Shown: piece by piece, positions 8,565 to 17,875 of the stretch | Numbering within the stretch: the stretch's first letter is position 1 | Layout: each line of letters opens with the position of its first letter | Source: Halomarina halobia | Lineage (GTDB): Archaea > Halobacteriota > Halobacteria > Halobacteriales > Haloarculaceae | DNA: 64,000 bases | Assembly: GCF_029338575.1 (NCBI RefSeq) | Contig: NZ_CP119992.1 | Coordinates: 1,240,001 to 1,304,000, forward strand | Direction of reading: 5' to 3' | The notes under the pieces: model-generated | Database searches by the model: none | Told to the model about the DNA's origin: nothing | The model's input: only the letters and a program-made list of their open reading frames with translations | Made by a program: the position numbers and the translations under genes

Positions 8565-9370
8565 GGCTGCTGGTGGTCGGAGCCGTCGGGGTCGACGCCG
8601 GGAAGACCACCTTCTCGACCGGCCTCGCGGCGTCCCTCGACGCGACGGGGTTCAAGCCCCGGGCGGGCAACGACTACTGGTTCGACCACGACGACTACCG
8701 CCGCGCCGTCGGCGAGCGACGCCTCTACGGGAAGGACGCCCGACGCCTCGCGGCCGTCTGCGGCGAGACCGAGGAGCGGATCAACCCGGTCCACCGCCTC
8801 TGGCGACCCTCGTCGAGGCCGTCGACGGGGTTGCTGGGACGCGAGCGGCGGGAGTTCGTCTGCGACCGGGTGACGATCGACGGGACCGACGCGTTCGTCG
8901 TCAACGGGACGGCGGACGTTCCGGCGTCGGCCCGCGAGGCGCTGCCGCTCGACGAGGCGACGGTCGTCGAGTCGCTCCCCGCGTTCGACGACGTGATGGC
9001 CGACCTGCACCGCCGGGCGCTCGACGCGCTCGCCGAGCGCGTCGCCGCCGCTAGTCGGGCGGTCGTCGAGTCGTACGCCGACATCGCGCTCCCCCTCCGG
9101 GAGTTCGTCCCGGACGCCGTCGCCGTCGTCGAACCCGGGCTGGCGCGGGTCTACGACGGCGAGCGGTACGCGAAGGCCTGCGCCGTCGCGAGCGGGAGCG
9201 CCTACGAGGGACGGCTGGAGACTCGCGTCGAGAACGTCGTCGACCTCCTCGATCCGCGAGCGCGGACGCCCCTTCCCGCGCTGACGAGCGAGGCGCGAGG
9301 GGATCCAGCGGCCGTGGCCGACGCCTACGAACCGGCGTACGAGGCGCTGGTCGCGGCGGCTCGGGAGTGA
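8561..9370 (+). CDS. P-loop ATPase/GTPase-like protein, haloarchaeal
   Basis: A 269-residue protein opening with MRLLVVGAVGVDAGKTTFSTGL, a variant phosphate-binding loop like those of dethiobiotin-synthetase or MRP-type ATPases. The remainder is acidic, with FKPRAGNDYWFDHDDYRR and a C-terminal VENVVDLLDPRARTPLP. It starts on the TGA of the small protein before it (ATGA). Family members in haloarchaea are annotated only as ATPases; the substrate is unknown. No transmembrane segment is seen. Confidence 0.8.
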   Translation: MRLLVVGAVGVDAGKTTFSTGLAASLDATGFKPRAGNDYWFDHDDYRRAVGERRLYGKDARRLAAVCGETEERINPVHRLWRPSSRPSTGLLGRERREFVCDRVTIDGTDAFVVNGTADVPASAREALPLDEATVVESLPAFDDVMADLHRRALDALAERVAAASRAVVESYADIALPLREFVPDAVAVVEPGLARVYDGERYAKACAVASGSAYEGRLETRVENVVDLLDPRARTPLPALTSEARGDPAAVADAYEPAYEALVAAARE

Positions 9371-9595
9371 GTGCGGACGCGGACGTGACACCAGGACTGC
9401 GACCGCGTGATTGCGAACAGGCGACGCGCTGCCGGACGATCGCCGACGGGTGCGTCGCGCTCCCGCGAGGCCGTCGGCGGCGACACTCAGAGCACGGGGG
9501 CGCTTGCCCCGTTTTCCGTTATAAACTCTCGGTGCGTCGGTCTTCGGACCCGGTGGTCGGAACCAGTGGTCGACCCCGGCGTGCCGCGTCGCCGG

Positions 9596-10171
9596 TCAGA
9601 ACCTGGCGGCCCTGCTCGCCAGTTCGAGGTCGTGGGCGGGGTTCGTCGCGACGCTCGGGCCGTGGCCGGTGTGCATCTCGTCGAGGTCGTCGCCGACGGT
9701 CTCGCGCAGTCGGTCGATGCTCTCGATCAGCGTCCGGCGGTCGCCCTCCGCGAGGTCGGTGCGCCCGAAGCTACCGTTAGCGAAGACGAGGTCCCCCGCG
9801 AAGAGGATCCCCGGGTCGCGGGCGTAGAAGCAGAGGTGGTCGTCCTTGTGGCCGGGGGTGTGGAGCGCGAGGTAGTCGTGGTCGCCCATGCGCACGGTCT
9901 CGCCGTCCTCGATCGCGTGGTCGATCCCTGGTTGGCCCGCGTCGAACCCCCACGCCTCGACGCCGAACGCCTCCTTCACGGCGTCGAGGTTGCCGACGTG
10001 GTCGGGGTGCGTGTGCGTGACGATCACGGCGTCGAGGTCGTCGACGCGCTCGCGGATCGCGGCGACGGCGTCGAAGTCGTTCCCTGGATCGACGACGACA
10101 GTCCGATCTCCCTCCACCAGGAAGGCGTTACTCGTGAACACGCGCTGTCCCTGCGCGAGATTCGTGATCAT
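9596..10171 (-). CDS. Metallo-beta-lactamase fold hydrolase (glyoxalase II-like)
   Basis: A 191-residue hydrolase with the zinc motif THTHPDH (HxHxDH), a second-site TPGHKDDH and FAGDLVFANGSFGRTDL. This arrangement is that of the glyoxalase II/hydroxyacylglutathione hydrolase group. Haloarchaea lack glutathione, so the natural thioester would be a different thiol (gamma-glutamylcysteine is one candidate), which is inference. The ATG at 10171 starts MITNLAQGQRVFTSNAFLVEG. It sits about 100 bases after the creatininase-family gene on the same strand and may share its transcript. Confidence 0.88.
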   Translation of the reverse strand: MITNLAQGQRVFTSNAFLVEGDRTVVVDPGNDFDAVAAIRERVDDLDAVIVTHTHPDHVGNLDAVKEAFGVEAWGFDAGQPGIDHAIEDGETVRMGDHDYLALHTPGHKDDHLCFYARDPGILFAGDLVFANGSFGRTDLAEGDRRTLIESIDRLRETVGDDLDEMHTGHGPSVATNPAHDLELASRAARF

Positions 10172-10275
10172 GGCGCGGGCTACGCCGGCCCGTCGCTTGT
10201 GCGTGTCGTTCGCCGTCCCGCCCGCGCGGGTCGCCGACACCCGCAGGTCGCCGCCGATCGTAGCCGCCGCCCGAC

Positions 10276-11046
10276 TCAGACGTGCGGGCGGGGGAGGAGT
10301 TCGGCCGCCTCGCGCGCCGCGAGCCACTCGCAGAGCTCGATCAGTTGCGCCGTGGCGGCCTCGAACAGACGCTGTCCCTTCTCCGCGGTGGCGTCGGTCT
10401 GGTCGCCGAACGCGCCGTTGTCCGCGTTCTCGACGCAGTCGTAGAAGGTGCGAGCGCCGTTGACGCAGGCGGCGTCGTACGTGAAGTCCACCCAGCCGCC
10501 GTCGCGCGCGGCTTCGAGCCGATCCTCCCGGACGAGGTCGGGACGGAGGTGCATGATCATCGCCGTCTCCTTCGGCCCCGCGTGCGGGCCGTTGTACGCG
10601 AAGAGGTCGCTCACGAGGTCGGGGATGGACTCGTCCCACATCCACTCGAGGCAGTAGGCGTCCCCCGACTCGTGGAGGCGCCCGCCCACCTCGCGGAGGT
10701 GCTGGACGTTGCCGCCGTGGGCGTTCACGTAGACGACCCGATCGATCCCGTGGTAGGCGAGGTTGCGCGTGAACGACGCCACGTAGTCGCGGAAGGCGGG
10801 CGGATCGACCCACATCGTGCCGTGGAACTGCCGGTGGTGCGAGCTGACGCCGACGTTCACCGTCGGGGTGCAGAGGTAGCCGGTCCGCTCGGCGGCCTCG
10901 CGGGCGAGCGCCTCCGCGATGAGGTGGTCGGTCGCCTCCGGGAGGTGGGGACCGTGCTGCTCGGTGCTGCCGAGCGGGACGAGCGCCAGCGACTCGCGCT
11001 CGAAGTAGTCGCCCAGTTCCTCCCACGTGTGGTCGGCGAGGTACAT
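10276..11046 (-). CDS. Creatininase-family amidohydrolase (possibly ArfB-like)
   Basis: A 256-residue metal-dependent amidohydrolase. Visible metal and active-site motifs are GSTEQHGPHLPEATD near residue 26, VNAHGGN near 111 and GPHAGPKETAMIMHL. Family members act on creatinine, mycofactocin precursors, or, in archaea, the formylamino-pyrimidine of flavin/deazaflavin synthesis (ArfB). ArfB is plausible because haloarchaea make F420 and riboflavin, but the sequence alone does not fix the substrate. A metallo-beta-lactamase gene follows on the same strand. Confidence 0.85.
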   Translation of the reverse strand: MYLADHTWEELGDYFERESLALVPLGSTEQHGPHLPEATDHLIAEALAREAAERTGYLCTPTVNVGVSSHHRQFHGTMWVDPPAFRDYVASFTRNLAYHGIDRVVYVNAHGGNVQHLREVGGRLHESGDAYCLEWMWDESIPDLVSDLFAYNGPHAGPKETAMIMHLRPDLVREDRLEAARDGGWVDFTYDAACVNGARTFYDCVENADNGAFGDQTDATAEKGQRLFEAATAQLIELCEWLAAREAAELLPRPHV

Positions 11047-11122
11047 ACCGTCGCCTCGGGCGGGCGGCGTGAAAGAACTATGCCGTCCGCCGAGTCCCGG
11101 CGGCGGTGTACCGCCGGAGGAC

Positions 11123-11458
11123 TCAGGGCGCGCCGACGAGAACGAGCCGCGCGCGCTCGTCGCCCCGATTGACGATCTGTCGGGTCTGATCGGGCGACAG
11201 CCGGATCGCCTCGTTCGGCCCGAGGGTCACCGTCTCGCCGTCGCAGTCAACGTCGACCGTCCCCTCGACGACGACGTACACCTCCTCGTGGTCGCTACTC
11301 GCGTGATCGTGTTCCTTCCCCTTCCCGCCGGGGACGAGTTCCAGCAGCGTCACGCCGACCGTCTCGCTGCCGAGTGCGTCGCGCAGGAACCACATGCCGC
11401 CCCACTCCTCGTCGATCACGGATTCCACGTCGTCGGTGCTCGCGGTCCGGTAGCTCAT
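11123..11458 (-). CDS. Single-domain cupin protein
   Basis: A 111-residue beta-barrel cupin. Motif 1 is HDHASSDHEEVYVVVEG and motif 2 LGPNEAIRLSPDQTRQIVN; the second motif lacks the usual His, so metal binding may rely on the first motif. The ATG at 11458 begins MSYRTASTDDVES; the 26 upstream codons are low quality. It diverges from thyA with about 107 bases between starts. Function unknown; such proteins can be isomerases, dioxygenases or sensors. Confidence 0.85.
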   Translation of the reverse strand: MSYRTASTDDVESVIDEEWGGMWFLRDALGSETVGVTLLELVPGGKGKEHDHASSDHEEVYVVVEGTVDVDCDGETVTLGPNEAIRLSPDQTRQIVNRGDERARLVLVGAP

Positions 11459-11565
11459 GGCATTACTACCGTCGCGTGCGACGCACATCAGTACACGGTC
11501 TGTCGACCCCGGAAGGGCAGTCCTTATACCGTCCACACACTCACCACCGACAGTAACCGCGCCCC

Positions 11566-12567
11566 ATGAAGCAGTACCTCGACCTCGTCGAACGGGTCCT
11601 CCGAACGGGGGCCCACAAGCCGAACCGCACCGGCGTCGACACGATCTCGTCGTTCAGCCAGCACTACCGCGTGGACCTCCGGGAGGGCTTCCCGCTTCTG
11701 ACGACGAAGAAGCTCGACGGCTTCCGCTGGGACTCGCTCGTGCACGAACTGCTCTGGTACCTCTCGGGCGAGGAGCACGTCCGCACCCTCCGCGAGCGCA
11801 CGGGCATCTGGGACGCCTGGGCCGACGAGGAGGGGCGGCTCGACACCGCCTACGGGCGGTTCTGGCGGCGCTACCCGCTCCCCGAGTCGGGCCTCGACGG
11901 CGAGTCGTGGCCCGACGACGCCCACCGCTGGGTGAACGACGACGAGCGCACCTTCGATCAGATCCGGTACGTCCTCGACACGCTCCGGGAGAACCCCAAC
12001 TCCCGGCGCATCGTCGTGAACGCGTGGCACCCCGGGAACGCGGCCGTGAGCACCCTCCCGCCGTGTCACTACACGTTCGTCCTCAACGTCCAGGGCGACC
12101 AGCTGAACCTCCACCTCACGCAGCGCTCGGGCGACATCGCGCTCGGGGTCCCGTTCAACGTCGCCGCCTACTCGCTGCTGGCGCAGGCGATCGCCCAGCG
12201 GACGGGCTTCGAGGCCGGTGAGTTCGCCCACACGATCGTCGACGCCCACGTCTACTGCGGCTCCGGCGCACGCGGCGAGTGGTACGCCGATCACCTCGCG
12301 GACCTCCGGGCGCGCCTCGGGAGCGTCGAGACGCGCGAGGACTACCTCGACGTGCGCGAGTGGCTGGAGGGAGCCGCCCCCGAGGAGGACGGCGGCGAGG
12401 AGGGGTATGACCACGTGCCGGGGCTGCTCGAACAGCTCTCCCGCGAGCCGCGCGACCGGCCGCGCGTCGAGATCGCCGACAAACCACTCGACGAACTCAC
12501 CTACGACGACGTCCGGCTGCTGGGGTACGACTCGGCCCCGGGCATCCGGTTCGCGGTCGCCGAATGA
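11566..12567 (+). CDS. thyA: Thymidylate synthase
   Basis: A 333-residue ThyA that methylates dUMP to dTMP using methylene-tetrahydrofolate. The nucleophile Cys is near residue 167 in STLPPCHYTF. The folate/dUMP-binding segment QRSGDIALGVPFNVAAY follows, with FEAGEFAHTIVDAHVYC after it. The C-terminal region after about residue 245 carries an acidic insert. The gene overlaps the DHFR gene by an ATGA junction, an arrangement that couples production and recycling of the folate cofactor. Confidence 0.96.
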   Translation: MKQYLDLVERVLRTGAHKPNRTGVDTISSFSQHYRVDLREGFPLLTTKKLDGFRWDSLVHELLWYLSGEEHVRTLRERTGIWDAWADEEGRLDTAYGRFWRRYPLPESGLDGESWPDDAHRWVNDDERTFDQIRYVLDTLRENPNSRRIVVNAWHPGNAAVSTLPPCHYTFVLNVQGDQLNLHLTQRSGDIALGVPFNVAAYSLLAQAIAQRTGFEAGEFAHTIVDAHVYCGSGARGEWYADHLADLRARLGSVETREDYLDVREWLEGAAPEEDGGEEGYDHVPGLLEQLSREPRDRPRVEIADKPLDELTYDDVRLLGYDSAPGIRFAVAE

Positions 12568-13172
12568 GCGACGGAAGCGACTGGGACGACCGGGGCGATC
12601 GGAACGACCGGAGCGATGGGGGGAGTCGCGAGGACGAGCGCGACCGCGGCGAGGGAGCGGAGCGGGCGAGCGAGCGACCCGAGATCGCGCTCGTGGCCGC
12701 GGTCGCCGCGAACGGCGTCATCGGCGCGGACGGCGACATGCCGTGGCACTACCCGGCGGACCTGCGCCGGTTCAAGCGGCTCACGACCGGCCACCCCGTC
12801 GTGATGGGGCGGCGGACCTACGAGAGCATCGCGGCCCGGCTCGGCGGGCCGCTCCCCGACCGGACGAACGTGGTGCTCACCACGCGCGAACTCGACCTGC
12901 CCGAGGGGACGGTCCGCGCGGGGTCGATCGAGGAGGCGCTCGACGCGGCGCGGGAGGCTGCCGCCGGCGCGGACGACGTGGTGTTCGTCGTCGGCGGGGC
13001 GACGGTGTACGAGCAGTTCCTCCCGCGTGCGGACCGCATGTACCTCACCGAGCTCCGCGCGACGTACGAGGGCGACACGCGCTTTCCGGAGTGGGACCGG
13101 GACGCGTGGTGCGAGGTCGACCGCGACGACCGGGGCGAGTTCGCGTTCGTCGAGTACGAGCGCCGGTCGTAG
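12564..13172 (+). CDS. folA: Dihydrofolate reductase with acidic N-terminal extension
   Basis: A 202-residue protein. The DHFR domain begins near residue 40 (IALVAAVAANGVIGADGDMPWHYPADLRRFK) and shows HPVVMGRRTYESI and VFVVGGATVYEQFLPRADRMYLT. It reduces dihydrofolate made by ThyA. About 38 residues of Asp/Arg/Gly-rich sequence precede the domain; this extension is longer than usual and may be disordered, or the true start may be internal. The ATG overlapping the thyA stop favours the long form. Confidence 0.93.
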   Translation: MSDGSDWDDRGDRNDRSDGGSREDERDRGEGAERASERPEIALVAAVAANGVIGADGDMPWHYPADLRRFKRLTTGHPVVMGRRTYESIAARLGGPLPDRTNVVLTTRELDLPEGTVRAGSIEEALDAAREAAAGADDVVFVVGGATVYEQFLPRADRMYLTELRATYEGDTRFPEWDRDAWCEVDRDDRGEFAFVEYERRS

Positions 13173-13286
13173 CGGGAGGCGAGCGCGACGGCTGACGGGC
13201 GCGACGGACGGAGAACGCTCGGCGTCGGCGTGGACGGTGGCACCGTCGCCCACAGGGATTATACGCTCAGTCGAAGTGCTACGGAC

Positions 13287-15050
13287 ATGGACGAGCCCAT
13301 CGACTACGCCGCGCTCGACGCGGGGCGCGACTGCAACTACTGGGAGCTCGACCCGACGCTGCGGCGGGCTGCGGAGCGCGCGTATCCCTCCGAGTCATTC
13401 GCGTGGGCGAGCGACCGACTGCGCGAGTTCGGCGAGGTCGTGGGGACGACCGTCGTCGAGAACTCCGAGGCCGTCGAGGCCCACGGACCGGAACTGCACA
13501 CCTACGACCGCCACGGCGAGGTGCAGAACCGCGTGGAGTACCACCCCGCGCTCGAGGAGACCGAGCGCATCGCCTACAGCGACTTCGGCCTGGCACACGA
13601 CGCGTTCCACGCGCCGCCGGGCGAGGACGCGCCGATGGGGTTCGTCCACGCGCTGACGCTTCAGTCACTGTTATCGTACGCCGACCCCGGCTTCGTCTGT
13701 CCGGCGTCGATGACCGTCGGAGCGGCGCTCGTGCTCGACCGGTTCGCGGACGGCGAACGCCTCGAGGAGTACTTCCACCGGCTGACGACCCGCGACGCCG
13801 AGGACTACATCGAGGGGGCGATGTTCCTCACCGAGAGGCAGGGCGGGAGCGACGTGGGCGCGAACGAGACGACGGCCGTCGAGACCGACGAGGATGGCGT
13901 CTACCGCCTCACCGGCGAGAAGTGGTTCTGCTCGAACATCGACGCCGAGGGGACGCTCGCGCTCGCCCGCCGCGAGGGCGCGCCCGAGGGGACCGAGGGG
14001 CTCTCGCTGTTTCTCGTCCCGCACACGAAGGCCGACGGGGAGCTGAACGACCAGCTCTACCGCCGCCTGAAGGACAAGCTCGGGACCATCTCCGTGCCGA
14101 CCGGGGAGGTGGAATTCCGCGGCGCGGAGGGCTACCTCGTCGGCGAACCCGAGCGCGGGTTCCGCTACATGACGGAGATGCTCAACTACGAGCGGCTCTC
14201 GAACGCCGCCGCCAGCGTCGGCATCATGGGACGCTGTCTCCTCGAGTCGAAGGTCCACGCGGCGAACCGCGAGGCGTTCGGCCGGACCATCGACGAGTAT
14301 CCGCTCATGCGCCGGGACCTCGTGGAGATGACCGTCGACTACGAGGCCGCGGTCGCCGTCACCTTCGCCGCCGCGCGGCTGTTCGAGCGGTACCATCGCG
14401 ATGACGACGAGGAGGCCTACCGGCTGATGCGCCTGCTCGTCCCGGTCGCGAAGTACCGAACGGCGCGGGAGGCCGTCGAGGCGGCGTCCTACGCCTGCGA
14501 GGTGCTCGGCGGCAACGGCTACGTCTCGGGGTTCACTACCGAGCGGATGCTCCGGGACGCGCAGGTGCTCCCGATCTGGGAGGGCACCTCGAACGTCCTC
14601 TCGCTCGACGTGCTCCGCGTCCTCGCGCGCGAGGCGGCCCACGAGGTGTTCGTCCCCGCCGTCCGGGAGCGACTCGACGCGGTCGAACACGGGTCGCTGG
14701 CCGCGGCCCGCGACGCCGTCGCCGCGGAGTTCGACGACCTGCAGTCGGCCCTCGACACCCTCGCTGCCGCCGACACCGACTACGCCCAGTTACAGGCCAA
14801 GGAGCTCGCGGACTACGTCTACGACGTGTTCGCGGCCGCGGAACTGCTCGCCGTCGCCCAGGCGGAGATCGACGACGGCGACGGTCGGGCGGCGCTCGTG
14901 ACGCGGGAGTTCGCGACCGCCCGCTTCGGTCGACGGACCGCCCGCGGGATCACCGACGGCGACCGTCAGGCGATCGACGAGTTCGACGCGTTCGTCCGCT
15001 ACGCCGCCGTCGAGCCGACCGTCGCGGAACCCGAGGCGGCGAACGACTGA
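13287..15050 (+). CDS. Acyl-CoA dehydrogenase, AidB-like subfamily
   Basis: A 587-residue flavoprotein. The ACAD core has FLTERQGGSDVGANET, GEKWFCSNIDAEG, RRLKDKLGTISVPTGEVEF and the C-terminal AYACEVLGGNGYVSGFTTERMLRD and IWEGTSNVLSLDVLRVL. Length and the LDVLRVL tail place it with AidB/ACAD-11-like proteins and not with short-chain beta-oxidation dehydrogenases. AidB proteins bind DNA or act in alkylation response in bacteria; here catalytic oxidation of an acyl-CoA is equally possible. The ATG at 13287 is preferred, being the first with family-like sequence. Confidence 0.88.
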   Translation: MDEPIDYAALDAGRDCNYWELDPTLRRAAERAYPSESFAWASDRLREFGEVVGTTVVENSEAVEAHGPELHTYDRHGEVQNRVEYHPALEETERIAYSDFGLAHDAFHAPPGEDAPMGFVHALTLQSLLSYADPGFVCPASMTVGAALVLDRFADGERLEEYFHRLTTRDAEDYIEGAMFLTERQGGSDVGANETTAVETDEDGVYRLTGEKWFCSNIDAEGTLALARREGAPEGTEGLSLFLVPHTKADGELNDQLYRRLKDKLGTISVPTGEVEFRGAEGYLVGEPERGFRYMTEMLNYERLSNAAASVGIMGRCLLESKVHAANREAFGRTIDEYPLMRRDLVEMTVDYEAAVAVTFAAARLFERYHRDDDEEAYRLMRLLVPVAKYRTAREAVEAASYACEVLGGNGYVSGFTTERMLRDAQVLPIWEGTSNVLSLDVLRVLAREAAHEVFVPAVRERLDAVEHGSLAAARDAVAAEFDDLQSALDTLAAADTDYAQLQAKELADYVYDVFAAAELLAVAQAEIDDGDGRAALVTREFATARFGRRTARGITDGDRQAIDEFDAFVRYAAVEPTVAEPEAAND

Positions 15051-15181
15051 CCGCCGCTTCCGTCGGCTCGCTGGCCACCGCCCAGCCGAGCCGTCTGGCG
15101 GTTCGAGGCCGTGATATCGTCACGCACGCCTCAGTAGTTAGTCGCAGGAAATTTATATCGTGATTGGTTTGGATACGGTAG

Positions 15182-16318
15182 ATGTCGCGCGCGCTAGTGG
15201 TTGTTCTATTCGCCGCGATTCTTGTCGGTTCTTCGACGGTTACCGGCGTCGCGACCGCCGACGCATCCCTGCAGACGCAGGACTTCGATCGGACGGAGTT
15301 CGACATCGAGGTCTACGAGAACGGATCGGCGCGCTGGACGTTCGTCTACAAGCGGACGCTCGACAACGCGACCCAGCGCGAGCAGTTCGAGTCGTTCGCG
15401 AGCGAGTTCAACGGGAGCGAGACGCCGCTCTACCGGAACTTCGTGAACCGTTCGAACCGGTTGACGGCGGCGGGTTCGGAGGTGACGGGGCGGCAGATGT
15501 CCGCCGGTGGGTTCGAGAAACGCGCGTACGTCACCCCCATCGGCAATCAGGGCGTCGTGGAGATGTCGTTCGTCTGGACGGAGTTCGCGCAGACCGACGG
15601 CGAGCGCCTCATCGTCGGCGACGTCTTCGAGGGCGGTCTCTACCTCGGCCCGAACCAGCGCCTGGTCGTCTCCTGGGACGACAGCCTCACCCTCGTCTCC
15701 GCGGCTCCACAGCCGAGACAGCAGACCGACGGTACCGTCGTCTGGGTCGGCGGCGCGGAGGGCAAACAGTTCCTCAACGAGCACCCCAAGGTGGTGCTCG
15801 AACCGAAGTCGGCGGAGGGGAACGCGACGACGGACTCGGACCCCGTCGCGTCGCGGTCGTTCGGCGGCCTCGGCCCGCTGTGGTCGGCGGGCGCGGCGGT
15901 CGCCCTCCTCGCCGTCGGGGCCTTCGTCGCCCATCGATTCGACCTGTTCGACCGGTTCGCCGGCTTCGGGACCGGAGGCGACGGCGGGTCGGGGGGGCCG
16001 ACGGTCCCGCCGGGAGGCACGTCCGCGAGCGAGCGACGGGCCGACCGATCGGCGACCGTCGCGGAGCCATCGGTCCCCGACGAGGCCCTGATGACCGACG
16101 AGGACCGGGTGATGGACCTCCTCGACGTGAACGGCGGTCGGATGAAGCAGGTCAACATCGTCGAGGAGACCGGCTGGTCGAAGTCGAAGGTGAGCATGCT
16201 CCTCTCGGAGATGGAGGAGGAGGGGTACATCAGCAAGCTCCGCGTCGGCCGCGAGAACATCATCAGCCGCGCGGGCGACGAACCCGAGGCGACCCGCTCG
16301 CCGTTCGATGACGAGTGA
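15182..16318 (+). CDS. Membrane-anchored helix-turn-helix regulator
   Basis: A 378-residue protein with a signal peptide (about 1-27) and an extracellular beta-rich domain (28-225, FDIEVYENGSARWTFVYKR). One membrane segment LWSAGAAVALLAVGAFVAH lies near 228-247. A Gly-rich linker leads to a cytoplasmic winged helix at about 290-365 (RVMDLLDVNGGRMKQVNIVEETGWSKSKVSMLLSEMEEEG). This outside-sensor, inside-DNA-binding layout is a known haloarchaeal type (DUF7345/DUF7343-like). AT-rich TTTATATCG about 30 bases upstream of the start is a good box A. Confidence 0.85.
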   Translation: MSRALVVVLFAAILVGSSTVTGVATADASLQTQDFDRTEFDIEVYENGSARWTFVYKRTLDNATQREQFESFASEFNGSETPLYRNFVNRSNRLTAAGSEVTGRQMSAGGFEKRAYVTPIGNQGVVEMSFVWTEFAQTDGERLIVGDVFEGGLYLGPNQRLVVSWDDSLTLVSAAPQPRQQTDGTVVWVGGAEGKQFLNEHPKVVLEPKSAEGNATTDSDPVASRSFGGLGPLWSAGAAVALLAVGAFVAHRFDLFDRFAGFGTGGDGGSGGPTVPPGGTSASERRADRSATVAEPSVPDEALMTDEDRVMDLLDVNGGRMKQVNIVEETGWSKSKVSMLLSEMEEEGYISKLRVGRENIISRAGDEPEATRSPFDDE

Positions 16319-16393
16319 CAAAGGACGGTCGAAGCGGAACCGTTAAGCGTCATTCCCCGATACTCGTGAATACGGACGCAGGACGCGTCGGGC

Positions 16394-16468
16394 GCTCCGT
16401 TAGTGTAGTCCGGCCAATCATATTGCCCTCTCGAGGCAATGACCGGGGTTCAAATCCCCGACGGAGCA
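16394..16468 (+). tRNA. tRNA-Glu (anticodon CTC)
   Basis: The acceptor stem GCTCCGT pairs with ACGGAGC and the discriminator is A. The D-arm contains AGTGTAGTCCGGCC. The anticodon stem TTGCC/GGCAA encloses loop CTCTCGA with anticodon CTC. The T-arm is CCGGG-GTTCAAAT-CCCCG. No intron is visible. CCA is not encoded. Two truncated copies of its 3' end follow within 275 bases. Confidence 0.95.
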
Positions 16469-16580
16469 CTACAGCGAACGAGTTTTTGCGAATGAGCGCA
16501 GCGCGCAGGGAGGGGATTTGAGCAGGGAAGTCGCACGCCCGGAACGGTGCGAAGCGCCACAGCCCGGAACGTCTTCACGA

Positions 16581-16603
16581 GTTCAAATCCCCGACGGAGC
16601 ACT
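16581..16603 (+). repeat. First partial copy of the tRNA-Glu 3' end (att-like)
   Basis: Twenty-three bases identical to tRNA positions 16448-16470, from GTTCAAATCC to ACGGAGC plus three flanking bases. Such partial tRNA tails are the usual footprint of integrase-mediated insertion into a tRNA gene. The 112 bases between contain no gene. Confidence 0.75.
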
Positions 16604-16721
16604 TCTCGAGCGACTCACGCGCGGAGTATCGTCTCCGCGCGTTCCAGAGCGAGAGAGTGCGATCACTCTGGCGATTTGAAGTAGACCGAGGTTCTGCGCT
16701 TCGCGCAGGTTCTCGGGCGTG

Positions 16722-16742
16722 GTTCAACTCCCCGACGGAGCA
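16722..16742 (+). repeat. Second partial copy of the tRNA-Glu 3' end (att-like)
   Basis: GTTCAACTCCCCGACGGAGC repeats the tRNA tail with one change (A to C in the T-loop). It would be an older or diverged attachment scar. Both copies are in the tRNA's orientation. Between 16604 and 16945 no gene is supported; the sequence around the two copies is itself weakly repetitive. Confidence 0.65.
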
Positions 16743-16945
16743 TTCTGCGACGAACGAACGTGAGGAGCGAATGCGGTCCTCGGATCCGAGGAGGGACAGC
16801 GTACCGCCGTCTTGCACACCGCTGATCGACACAGCGCTCACGCCCCGATCCCGATATTCCTTCACGCCCCTCGGGGATCATTCATCATCCCCACTCATTC
16901 ACAGAAACGGATATGTTCGTGCGGGTATTCGTTCGTCGTACGACC

Positions 16946-17875
16946 ATGCCCCGGTTGCACGAAGCGCGGGTAGCGAGGGACGGCGAGCGGTGGGTCATCC
17001 GCGCCGACGACGGGTCGACCGACGCGGCCGAGCGGACGGTGCAGGTGACGCCGCGGGGACAGTGCATCCTCGACGAGGCGGGGTTCGCGGCGGACGACTA
17101 CCTCGACGGCGGCCTCGTCGCGGCGCTCGCGGCGCTCGACGTCCTCTACACCGTCGACGGGACCGACCCGCGGGAGACGGTCTCCGCGTCCGACGACCGA
17201 CGGGCGAGCGCGCGCCACGTCCCGGTCGCCCGCCGACTCCTCGAATCGGTCCCGCCGGCCGACCTCGCGGCCGACAACAGTCTCGCGGGCTTCCTCCTCG
17301 CGCTCGGTACGCTCGACCGGGAGGCGGTCCGTCCGTTCGTGGAGGCCTGTTGCCGGAAGACGCCGTTCGATCCGGGGACGGTGCTGACGGTCGACGAGGC
17401 GATCGAGCGGTTCGCCCGCGGCGACGGGGACGACCGATCGTACGACCCGGTGCTGTTCGCGCTGCTCGTCCACCTCGGCTGGAGAACGGTCTACTCGAAG
17501 ACGGTCCTCTACCTGGACGTCGCGGCCGGGGAGACGACCGCCCGCCTCTGTCGGATCGACGGGTTCGACTACTTCGTCGGCGACGACCGCCTCTGGAAGG
17601 ACGGCCTCTCCCACCCGCTGCGCGAGGCGGTCCCGAACAGCCCGCTTCTCGCGGCCGCCGCCCGCGCGACCGGCGGCGACGTTCGCTCCTTCTTCGGCCG
17701 CGAGTTCGCCGCGCTGGCGAAGGCGCAGGCGATACGGACGCTCGACCGACTCGGCGAACAGCACGCCGCGCTGTTCAGCGCCGGGCTCGCCGCGACGACC
17801 CTCGACGTGGTGGCCCTCCCCGCCCCCCGGGGCGCGTCCGGACCGACGCACGTCTGGACGTCGCCCTCGAGATAG
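16946..17875 (+). CDS. Hypothetical haloarchaeal protein
   Basis: A 309-residue soluble acidic protein that I do not recognise. It begins MPRLHEARVARDGERWVIRADDGS and carries no signal or membrane segment. Helical stretches such as AGFLLALGTLDREAVRPFVEACC and a central WRTVYSKTVLYLDVAAGET are visible. Cys residues are few and scattered and form no zinc motif. Codon use is fully haloarchaeal. The ATG at 16946 is the first with a good AT-rich region (GGATATGTTCG) upstream. It lies just beyond the tRNA-Glu scars, so it could be residual cargo of an old element. Confidence 0.7.
   Translation: MPRLHEARVARDGERWVIRADDGSTDAAERTVQVTPRGQCILDEAGFAADDYLDGGLVAALAALDVLYTVDGTDPRETVSASDDRRASARHVPVARRLLESVPPADLAADNSLAGFLLALGTLDREAVRPFVEACCRKTPFDPGTVLTVDEAIERFARGDGDDRSYDPVLFALLVHLGWRTVYSKTVLYLDVAAGETTARLCRIDGFDYFVGDDRLWKDGLSHPLREAVPNSPLLAAAARATGGDVRSFFGREFAALAKAQAIRTLDRLGEQHAALFSAGLAATTLDVVALPAPRGASGPTHVWTSPSR

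Noticed and set aside
16575..16865. Minus-strand frame across the tRNA-Glu tail copies
   Set aside because: It merely translates the complement of the tRNA repeats; no domain and no start signal.
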